NCBI GenBank assembly: GCA_030607835.1
Contig: JAUWJE010000148.1
Coordinates: forward strand, 1 to 5,593
DNA from: Candidatus Fermentibacterota bacterium
GTDB lineage: Bacteria > Fermentibacterota > Fermentibacteria > Fermentibacterales > JCC-6
Length of the DNA: 5,593 nt
Reading direction: 5' to 3'
Part shown: positions 1 to 5,206 of the stretch, in pieces
Position numbering within the stretch: position 1 is the stretch's first letter
Layout of the letters: each line of letters begins with the position of its first letter
The notes under the pieces: model-generated
Databases searched by the model: none
What the model was told of the DNA's origin: nothing
What the model saw: the letters and a program-made list of their open reading frames with translations, nothing else
Program-made: the position numbers and the translations under genes

Positions 1-1020
1 CCTTCATTTCACAGGTACCCTAACGGTTCTGGAAGCGAATTTTTCCTGAGTGCAGTAAGAAAATGGATGAGTACGCAGTTCGGAGTCGAGATAGGTGAAG
101 AACTCGATGTTGGTTCTGTAATAGGCACAAAAGAAGGTATCGCTCATGTTCCTATTTTCTTCTGCAATCCTGGTGATGTTGTTCTTGTCCCGAATCCTGG
201 ATATCCTGTATACAGAGCATCAGCAATTCTTGCCGATGCTGTTCCTGTTGATCTTCCTCTTCTCAGAGAGAACGCATTTGTGCCGGACATCAGTTCCATC
301 AGCTCTGAGATCATTGCCAGCACCAGAATGATATTTCTTAATTATCCGAATAATCCCACCGGAGCTGTTCTTTCACTCGATCAGATGAGGGAAATCGTAG
401 AATGGGCCAGACGAGAGGACATTCTGATTGTCAGTGACAACTCATACAGTCATATCCGGTTCGACGGGAACCCTCCCGGTTCTTTCCTGCAAATTCCCGG
501 TGCGGGAGATGTCTGCCTTGAATTCCACAGCCTGTCCAAGACCTTTAACATGACAGGATGGAGAGTGGGCTTTGTTGCGGGAGGTTCACAACTCATCCGG
601 ACTTTCCTGAGCGCAAAGGAAAACATAGATTCCGGTGTTTTTACAGCTGTTCAGAAGGCCGCTGAGATGGCGTTGTCTTCTGATATCTCCGGCTATTTCG
701 ATATCTACAGAAAGCGAAGAGAAATACTTGTGAACGGTCTTGAAAAACTTGACTGGGATGTATGTGACTCACCTGGAACATTTTACGTATGGGTAAAACT
801 TCCCAAAGAGACTCAATCGATGAGATTCGCACGCAAACTCATCGCGCAGACCGGTATCGTAGTAACTCCTGGAAGCGGGTTCGGTACGTATGGTGAGGGT
901 TACATCAGATTCGCCCTTACGGTGCCTGAAGAATCTATTCACAAGGCCATTGGAAGACTTGAGCAGAAGGAACTCTTCAGTCACAGAATAAGAGCCTGGT
1001 TGAAAAAAGGTGTTGAATGA
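1..1020 (+). CDS. dapL: LL-diaminopimelate aminotransferase-like class I/II aminotransferase, 5'-partial
   Basis: This is a PLP-dependent aminotransferase of fold type I. DapL converts tetrahydrodipicolinate and glutamate directly to LL-diaminopimelate, for lysine and peptidoglycan, in the cytosol. The frame is open from base 1, so the ATG at 67 is an internal methionine: the in-frame residues before it (HRYPNGSG...) match the conserved HxYP segment of the family. The visible part is 339 residues, and about 55-65 N-terminal residues are probably missing. Visible motifs, counted from base 1, are GTKEG (about 42-46), the substrate/cofactor segment NYPNNPTGA, an SDNSY segment in place of the usual DxAY, the Schiff-base lysine at codon 180 in SLSKTFNMTGW, NIDSGVF just after it, and the C-terminal arginine in GYIRFAL that binds the substrate carboxylate. 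The SLSK and NIDSGVF segments resemble the DapL group most closely. An alanine or other amino-acid aminotransferase is still possible. Its stop overlaps the folB start as ATGA. Confidence 0.8.
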   Translation, partial: PSFHRYPNGSGSEFFLSAVRKWMSTQFGVEIGEELDVGSVIGTKEGIAHVPIFFCNPGDVVLVPNPGYPVYRASAILADAVPVDLPLLRENAFVPDISSISSEIIASTRMIFLNYPNNPTGAVLSLDQMREIVEWARREDILIVSDNSYSHIRFDGNPPGSFLQIPGAGDVCLEFHSLSKTFNMTGWRVGFVAGGSQLIRTFLSAKENIDSGVFTAVQKAAEMALSSDISGYFDIYRKRREILVNGLEKLDWDVCDSPGTFYVWVKLPKETQSMRFARKLIAQTGIVVTPGSGFGTYGEGYIRFALTVPEESIHKAIGRLEQKELFSHRIRAWLKKGVE

Positions 1021-1358
1021 AGGGTCAGCTTACCCTTAAGAACGTGATTATCCGGCTGAAGCTTGGAAGTGAGCCGTTCGAGAAGATTTCAGACAGTGAC
1101 ATTCCTGTGGATATCCTCTGGTCAGGAGAGATGACAGGAAGTATGTCGATTGATTACACTGGTATCTGCGAAATTCTGGCCGGATTTTCGGAAAAGGAAT
1201 ACGATTACATTGAGGAACTGGCTTCAGATATTCTCAACACACTTCTTGAAGAATATCCCACCGGTTACTGGAAAGTAATCGTGACCAAGCCTTTCCCGTC
1301 TGTCTCGCTGAAAATGGAATCAGCTCTGTTTGCGATGGAGGGTGGTAATAATGTCTGA
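1017..1358 (+). CDS. folB: Divergent dihydroneopterin aldolase (FolB-like), 113 aa
   Basis: The likely role is the folate step that splits 7,8-dihydroneopterin into 6-hydroxymethyl-7,8-dihydropterin (substrate of FolK) and glycolaldehyde. Overall identity looks low, but length fits the family (about 115-120 aa) and so does the position directly before folK. Aligned by eye to the S. aureus enzyme, the key catalytic positions appear kept: Glu22, Tyr47 (for Tyr54), Glu66 in YIEELA (for Glu74) and Lys91 in VTKPFP (for Lys100). The usual YGYHG segment near the N-terminus is replaced by IIRLKLG, and the PIPG end of the lysine motif by a PSVS-like stretch. The ATG overlaps the preceding stop (ATGA) and has an AAAGG element about 6 bases upstream. 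The 3' end overlaps folK by 8 bases. The call rests on context plus these residues. A related tunnelling-fold pterin enzyme, such as a FolX-like epimerase, is the main alternative. Confidence 0.66.
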   Translation: MKGQLTLKNVIIRLKLGSEPFEKISDSDIPVDILWSGEMTGSMSIDYTGICEILAGFSEKEYDYIEELASDILNTLLEEYPTGYWKVIVTKPFPSVSLKMESALFAMEGGNNV

Positions 1359-1872
1359 ATTTGCAGTTGGAATGGGTTGTAACCTTGGTGATAGGATTCA
1401 CAATCTGCAGGAGGGAGTTCGATTCCTTCTATCAAGGTTGAAGATGGGGACATTCAAACTCTCCGGAGTGTATGAGACTCAGCCATTGGAAGATGTAGGT
1501 GGTGATAATTTTTATAACTGTGTTCTCGCGGGAAATTACTTCGGGTCAGTAGAAGAACTTCATCGAGACTGCAGAGAAGCGGAGATTTATCTGGGTTCTA
1601 CTGCAAACAAGAATAGTGCTGCCAGGGCACTTGATATGGATCTGCTCCTATTTAAAGATACTGTTATGAAAGAGGAGAACCTGATACTGCCTCATCCAAG
1701 GCTTCACTTGAGAAAATTCGTTCTTGTACCCCTGGCGGAAGTCTGGGAAGGGATCCTACCCGATCTGGGCTCTACACCGGCACAACTTCTTGATGCATGT
1801 TCTGACGAAAGCAGGATTGAAAGAGTATTCGAGATGCCTGAAAGAGGTTGTTTCTGGGAGGTTTCCAGCTGA
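1351..1872 (+). CDS. folK: 2-amino-4-hydroxy-6-hydroxymethyldihydropteridine pyrophosphokinase (HPPK), 173 aa
   Basis: FolK transfers pyrophosphate from ATP to 6-hydroxymethyl-7,8-dihydropterin, making the substrate for dihydropteroate synthase. Hallmarks are the N-terminal GMGCNLGDR (GSNLGDR in most homologues), YETQPL, FYN (N56), the magnesium-binding pair Asp95 and Asp97 in RALDMDLLLF, and LPHPRLHLRKFVLVPLAEV with His115 and Arg121. These last positions fall on the same numbers as in the E. coli enzyme. A TTG at 1330 would add seven residues inside folB, but the ATG at 1351 has a GGAGG at 1337-1341, about 9 bases upstream, and gives the standard N-terminus, so it is chosen. Two oddities are the serine-to-cysteine change in the GSN motif and a catalytic loop (about 82-91) without the two arginines usually found there; only the Arg92 equivalent remains. 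The gene overlaps folB by 8 bases and the next gene by 4. Confidence 0.92.
   Translation: MSEFAVGMGCNLGDRIHNLQEGVRFLLSRLKMGTFKLSGVYETQPLEDVGGDNFYNCVLAGNYFGSVEELHRDCREAEIYLGSTANKNSAARALDMDLLLFKDTVMKEENLILPHPRLHLRKFVLVPLAEVWEGILPDLGSTPAQLLDACSDESRIERVFEMPERGCFWEVSS
1857..1862 (+). promoter_or_regulatory. Shine-Dalgarno site deciding the CTG start of the deoxynucleoside kinase
   Basis: The sequence GGAGGT lies 6 bases before CTG at 1869, an ideal distance. The alternative TTG at 1848 has only AGAGG, one base upstream, which is too close. The strong site at the end of folK therefore supports a CTGA stop/start overlap with folK rather than the longer reading frame. Confidence 0.6.
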
Positions 1873-2519
1873 CGCCCGAATTCAGATTTGTAGTTGTTGA
1901 GGGGCCAATCGGGGTAGGCAAAACAACGCTATGTACTCTTCTTGCTTCCCAGTGGGGTGGTGGTGCAGTGCTGGAGGAAGTTGAGGAGAATCCCTTCCTC
2001 TCGCGATTCTATAAGAAAAGAGAAGCATGGGCATTCCAGACGCAGTTATTCTTTATGTTGAGCAGGTATAAACAGCAGAAAAAACTGATTCAGCTCGATT
2101 TGTTTCAGAAGATGATTGTTGCTGACTACATGTTCGCGAAAGACAGGATATTCGCTTCAATCAACCTGAGTGATGACGAATTCGCGCTCTATGAGAAACT
2201 ATCCCTCATCCTTTCTGAAGAAATTCCGCAGCCGGATCTGGTCATTTATCTCCAGGGATCCTGCGATTCACTTCTTCGGAGAATTTCGGGAAGAGGAAGG
2301 TCTTTTGAAACAGATATCAGTCAGTCATACCTTACGAAACTAACGGATGCTTACAATGATTACTTCTTCAGAGCCCGAATCCACCCGACCCTTGTCGTAA
2401 ACACCGATCATGCGGATTTCAGACAGAACAGTGAGGATTTCCATGGTCTCCTTGAAGCTGTCAGAAATTTCTCCGGGGGAATTCAGAGTTACGTTCCCCG
2501 GCTTGGCACCCGCAAATGA
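1869..2519 (+). CDS. Deoxynucleoside kinase (dCK/dGK family), 216 aa
   Basis: This P-loop kinase phosphorylates a deoxynucleoside to its 5'-monophosphate for dNTP salvage; the base preference cannot be told from sequence alone. In order it shows the Walker A loop VEGPIGVGKTTL (about residues 10-21), the EEVEENPFLSRFY substrate segment, a WAFQTQLFFMLSR helix with the family's Q and R residues, the VADYMFAKDRIFA segment where animal enzymes carry ERS or DRS, PDLVIYLQ, and the LID loop RISGRGRSFE followed by YLTKLTDAYNDYFF. Length is typical of bacterial dNKs (about 205-220). The start is taken as CTG 1869, which overlaps the folK stop and has a good ribosome site. TTG 1848 would give 223 residues. 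A dNK next to folK, or fused to it, is known in Bacteroidetes-like genomes. The stop overlaps panC as ATGA. Confidence 0.85.
   Translation: MTPEFRFVVVEGPIGVGKTTLCTLLASQWGGGAVLEEVEENPFLSRFYKKREAWAFQTQLFFMLSRYKQQKKLIQLDLFQKMIVADYMFAKDRIFASINLSDDEFALYEKLSLILSEEIPQPDLVIYLQGSCDSLLRRISGRGRSFETDISQSYLTKLTDAYNDYFFRARIHPTLVVNTDHADFRQNSEDFHGLLEAVRNFSGGIQSYVPRLGTRK
2473..2501 (+). other. Possible RNA hairpin just before the panC start
   Basis: CCGGGG (2473-2478) pairs with CCCCGG (2496-2501). AA/TT can extend the stem past one bulged G, around a loop of about 12 bases. The hairpin lies inside the end of the kinase gene, 14 bases before the panC ATG, which has no clear Shine-Dalgarno site. No T-run follows, so it is not an intrinsic terminator. 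It might influence coupling or RNA processing, or be chance; no function is claimed. Confidence 0.3.
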
Positions 2520-3391
2520 GCAGAATTCCGGTTCTCACAACAGTGGGGGAAGTGCGGAAAACAGTAGGTGAATGGCGATGCAGCGGCAGAACCATTGGTT
2601 TTGTACCTACAATGGGAGCGCTTCACCCTGGGCATCTGAGCCTTGTCTCCCTGGCTCTTGAACATGCTGACAGAGTCATTGTCTCAATATATGTAAATCC
2701 GGCTCAATTCGGACCGGATGAGGATTATGAATCATATCCGCGGACATTCAGGGATGACATTGACAAACTTGAGAAAGTTGGCGCTAATGCAGTCTTCCTT
2801 CCCGAAAAGGACACAATTTATCCGGAAGGATTTTCGACTTCCGTACATGTATGCAATCTGACCGATACTTTATGCGGGAAGTACAGACCCGGACATTTTG
2901 ATGGAGTGGCAACGGTATGTGCAGTATTCTTTGGAATTGTACAGCCGGACATAGCGGTATTCGGAAAGAAGGATGCACAGCAGCTGGCTGTGATTAAGCG
3001 AATGGTTCTTGACCAGAGATTTGCTATAAAGATTATTGGAGCTGACATCTACAGAGAGCGCGATGGTCTGGCCATGAGCTCCCGAAACAGGTATCTTCGA
3101 CCCATCGAAAGAATGCAGGCGACAGCCCTGTTCAGAGGGCTTTCCAGAGCTGCTGAACTTGCCTGTAAGGGTGAGAGGGATGCTGGTATACTCTGTGAAG
3201 TTGCGCGGCAAGTTATTGAAAAATCCCCCCTCGCCGTTATTCAGTATCTGGAGATAGTGGATCAGGATACAATGAAATCTGTTGAAAAACTTGATGGTCC
3301 AGGGCTTCTTGCTGTTTCGGCTTATTTCGGAAAGACTCGTCTTATTGACAACATTGTTCTTGATCCTGATGCAAGTTATAAGGAGGACTGA
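2516..3391 (+). CDS. panC: Pantothenate synthetase (pantoate-beta-alanine ligase), 291 aa
   Basis: PanC makes pantothenate, the CoA precursor, from pantoate, beta-alanine and ATP through a pantoyl-adenylate. It is a cytosolic enzyme of the nucleotidyltransferase superfamily. All the signature segments are present: PTMGALHPGH (residues 30-39, the HxGH ATP site), SIYVNPAQF (56-64), SYPRTF (72-77), GKYRPGHFDGVATV (120-133), FGKKDAQQ (148-155) and RERDGLAMSSRN (179-190, the KMSKS-like loop). Length is close to the usual 280-290. The ATG at 2516 overlaps the kinase stop and lacks a clear Shine-Dalgarno sequence, so translation probably depends on ribosomes finishing the upstream gene. It is followed 2 bases later by panD, whose product supplies its beta-alanine. 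PanB, which makes the pantoate precursor, is not in the window. Confidence 0.97.
   Translation: MSRIPVLTTVGEVRKTVGEWRCSGRTIGFVPTMGALHPGHLSLVSLALEHADRVIVSIYVNPAQFGPDEDYESYPRTFRDDIDKLEKVGANAVFLPEKDTIYPEGFSTSVHVCNLTDTLCGKYRPGHFDGVATVCAVFFGIVQPDIAVFGKKDAQQLAVIKRMVLDQRFAIKIIGADIYRERDGLAMSSRNRYLRPIERMQATALFRGLSRAAELACKGERDAGILCEVARQVIEKSPLAVIQYLEIVDQDTMKSVEKLDGPGLLAVSAYFGKTRLIDNIVLDPDASYKED
3380..3386 (+). promoter_or_regulatory. Strong ribosome binding site for panD
   Basis: AAGGAGG sits 7 bases before the GTG start at 3394, within the last codons of panC. It is the best Shine-Dalgarno match in the window. It fixes the GTG start, which also places the PanD self-cleavage site at its standard residue number. 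It implies that panD can be translated without relying on coupling, unlike several neighbours. Confidence 0.75.
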
Positions 3392-3393
3392 CC

Positions 3394-3753
3394 GTGCAAA
3401 GGTGCTTTCTAGGATCGAAGCTTCACAGAATGGTTATTACTGAAGCTGACCTTGATTACATAGGATCCATAACAATTGATAGGGAATTGCTTGACATATC
3501 AGGGATTCTGCCTGGTGAAAGAGTACAGGTTGCCGATCTATCCACCGGTGCCAGGTTTGAGACCTATGTTCTTGAAGGTCCTCGTGGAAGTGGTATGATC
3601 TGCATTAATGGAGCCGCCGCAAGACTTGTCAATCAAGGTGACAGAGCGATCATTCTGCAGTACGTATGGATTGATGGTGACGAGACTCCTCCCCGACCAA
3701 GGGTTGTGGTTGCTGATGATAGAAATCTCAATCCTGAATTGCTTGATTTATGA
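3394..3753 (+). CDS. panD: Aspartate 1-decarboxylase proenzyme, 119 aa
   Basis: PanD decarboxylates L-aspartate to beta-alanine, the partner substrate of PanC. It is a pyruvoyl enzyme made by self-cleavage. With the GTG start at 3394 the residue numbers match E. coli PanD exactly: Lys9 and His11 in SKLHRM, Tyr22, the cleavage pair Gly24-Ser25 in YIGSITID, Arg54 and Tyr58 in RFETY, and Asn72 in INGAAARL. Ser25 would become the pyruvoyl group. The length is standard (about 115-130 aa). No maturation factor such as PanZ is visible in the window, so cleavage is presumably spontaneous, as in many non-enterobacterial homologues. It follows panC after 2 bases, and its stop overlaps the glmU-like start as ATGA. 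Confidence 0.97.
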   Translation: MQRCFLGSKLHRMVITEADLDYIGSITIDRELLDISGILPGERVQVADLSTGARFETYVLEGPRGSGMICINGAAARLVNQGDRAIILQYVWIDGDETPPRPRVVVADDRNLNPELLDL

Positions 3754-4706
3754 CACTCTGCGTCATTCTGGCGGCGGGTCAGGGCAAAAGAATGAAATCA
3801 CCTCTTCCTAAAGTTGTGCATCCCGTACTCGGGGTTCCAATGATCATTCGCGTAGTACACCAGGCAATTAAAGCCGGTTTTGATGAGCCGGTCGTAATTG
3901 GCGGTCATGGCAGAGATGGTGTTATACCGCTTCTTGAGAATGAAGGCATTCCTTGGGCTGTAAAGGAAGAACAGCTTGGTACAGCCCATGCCCTATCGTG
4001 CGGAGTTAAAGATCTTATCGCAGATGACGTTACTGTTCTGCTCGGAGATGTTCCCCTGCTCAGAAGTCGTACAATTACCGAGTTGGTGGAAGCGCGCCGG
4101 AAAGCTGATGCTTCCGTCGCTGTTCTCACTGCTTTTCCACCTGATCCATCGGGATATGGCAGGATAGTCCGAAAAGGGAATATTCTCTCTGAAATTGTTG
4201 AAGAAAGAGATACAACACCTGAGCAGCAGGAAATTGGAGAAATCAATACCGGTATCATGTCTTTTGATGGTTCTATTCTACCGCTTCTTCTTGAAGGAAT
4301 TACCACAGACAATGACCAGAGTGAGTATTACCTGACTGACGCGATTACTATAGCCCGTAAAATGGAAAAACCTTGCATAGCAGTCGTTGCCGATGACTGG
4401 AAGGAAGTTGCGGGAATAAACGATCGCATCCAGCTTGCGGAAGCAACCGGTAATTTACGTCGACGGGTAGTTAACGAACATCTCAGACATGGAGTGATTA
4501 TTCCAGATCCGGATAATGTGTGGATTGAGGGATCCGTTACTATTGGAGAAAATGTTTACATTGGAAGATCCTGCAGACTTTCAGGAAAGACACTGCTTGG
4601 AGATGGATGCGTATTAGGAGATGGATGTGTGATAATCGATTCTGTTCTCCCGGCTGGAACAGTACTGGATCCATTCACTGTTAAAGGGTGGAGTGGAAAC
4701 CAGTGA
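3750..4706 (+). CDS. glmU: Short GlmU-like UDP-GlcNAc pyrophosphorylase lacking the acetyltransferase domain, 318 aa
   Basis: The first ~230 residues are a complete GlmU-type uridyltransferase domain, expected to make UDP-N-acetylglucosamine from UTP and GlcNAc-1-phosphate. Motifs are LAAGQGKRMKSPLPK (7-21; nucleotide-binding loop), EEQLGTAH (73-80), LLGDVPLL with metal-binding Asp100, GYGRIVR (135-141), IVEERDTT (149-156), EINTGIMSF (164-172), SEYYLTDAI (191-199) and GINDR with Asn224. Residues from about 247 form a few hexapeptide turns of a left-handed beta-helix and then stop. Full GlmU is about 450 residues, and the missing ~140 carry the glucosamine-1-phosphate acetyltransferase site (His363 region in E. 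coli). There is no sign of a frameshift: the next gene begins at once with a GTGA overlap. The start overlaps panD and has no obvious Shine-Dalgarno site. A related sugar-phosphate nucleotidyltransferase with another substrate is possible. Confidence 0.85.
   Translation: MTLCVILAAGQGKRMKSPLPKVVHPVLGVPMIIRVVHQAIKAGFDEPVVIGGHGRDGVIPLLENEGIPWAVKEEQLGTAHALSCGVKDLIADDVTVLLGDVPLLRSRTITELVEARRKADASVAVLTAFPPDPSGYGRIVRKGNILSEIVEERDTTPEQQEIGEINTGIMSFDGSILPLLLEGITTDNDQSEYYLTDAITIARKMEKPCIAVVADDWKEVAGINDRIQLAEATGNLRRRVVNEHLRHGVIIPDPDNVWIEGSVTIGENVYIGRSCRLSGKTLLGDGCVLGDGCVIIDSVLPAGTVLDPFTVKGWSGNQ
4599..4630 (+). repeat. Tandem hexapeptide repeat within the glmU-like gene
   Basis: A 14-base unit, GGAGATGGATG(C/T)GT, occurs at 4599-4612 and again at 4617-4630, exactly 18 bases apart. 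It encodes the repeated hexapeptide LGDGCV in the left-handed beta-helix. This is the expected protein periodicity. The near identity at the DNA level suggests a recent duplication of one turn or shared codon choice. Confidence 0.7.
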
Positions 4707-5206
4707 AAAGACTGCTGGCGCCCTGGAGAAATTCTTATGTGAGTAATCCAAATCCCGATGAGGAGTGTATCCTGTGCAAAATCGGTGTTGAAACGGATAG
4801 AGACAGAGAAAATTATGTTCTTTTTCGCACAGACGGATTCTATATAGTGTTGAACAGATTCCCTTACATCAACGGTCACCTGATGATTGTTCCACTCAGA
4901 CATGCCGGAGATCTTTCCAGTCTTCAGGAATCAGAACTTGATACAATGATTCGGCTCATTGTCAAATGTGAGAAAGCTCTCGCTGAGGGAATGAACTGTA
5001 TGGGTATGAATGGCGGCTGGAATCTCGGAAGTTGTGCCGGCGCAGGTGTTAAGGGACATATTCATTTTCATATGCTTCCAAGGTGGTCCGGTGACGCGAA
5101 TTTCATGACAGCTATATCGGAAACCAGAGTGATATCATCATCGCTTGAAGACAGCTATAAAAGACTGAAACCCTTTTTCGAGAAGGATTCGATCAGTGTC
5201 TTCTGA
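4703..5206 (+). CDS. HIT-family protein, Ap4A phosphorylase/hydrolase type, 167 aa
   Basis: Histidine-triad proteins cleave nucleoside phosphates through a histidine nucleotidyl intermediate. This subgroup acts mainly on diadenosine polyphosphates such as Ap4A. Visible are KRLLAPWR at the N-terminus, a CILC zinc pair (Cys22, Cys25), ENYVLFR, LNRFPYINGHLMIVPLRH (about 50-67), AGAGVKGHIHFHMLPRW with the catalytic triad His119-x-His121-x-His123, and GDANFM. Two cysteines plus His67 and the first triad histidine could bind zinc, as in related HIT proteins. The GTG at 4703 is preferred over the GTG at 4688: it has GGAG 9 bases upstream, gives the family's usual K-R-L start and forms a GTGA overlap with the preceding stop. 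The upstream option has its purine tract touching the codon. Phosphorylase and hydrolase activity cannot be separated from sequence alone. Confidence 0.9.
   Translation: MKRLLAPWRNSYVSNPNPDEECILCKIGVETDRDRENYVLFRTDGFYIVLNRFPYINGHLMIVPLRHAGDLSSLQESELDTMIRLIVKCEKALAEGMNCMGMNGGWNLGSCAGAGVKGHIHFHMLPRWSGDANFMTAISETRVISSSLEDSYKRLKPFFEKDSISVF

Noticed and set aside
67..69. ATG at 67 as the aminotransferase start
   Set aside because: The same frame is open back to base 1 and encodes conserved family residues (HRYP and following), so the true start lies before the window.
3124..3141. Perfect 6-bp inverted repeat AGCCCT...AGGGCT with a 6-base loop within panC
   Set aside because: Short, internal to a conserved gene, and not followed by a T-run; best taken as chance.
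2870..3211. 113-codon open frame on the - strand inside panC, with two further overlapping ones at 2784-3048
   Set aside because: panC is unmistakable on the + strand here, and the reverse translations show no known motif or credible ribosome site.
3608..3811. 67-codon + strand frame overlapping the panD end and glmU start
   Set aside because: It is out of frame with two certain genes and has no motif or ribosome site.
3905..4312. 135-codon open frame on the - strand inside the glmU-like gene
   Set aside because: It is fully inside a gene with clear family motifs. Its translation is rich in Ser, Arg and Pro and shows no recognisable domain; it looks like a shadow frame.
4556..4903. 115-codon - strand frame spanning the glmU-HIT junction
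   Set aside because: Both + strand genes are well supported, and this frame crosses their boundary without family features.
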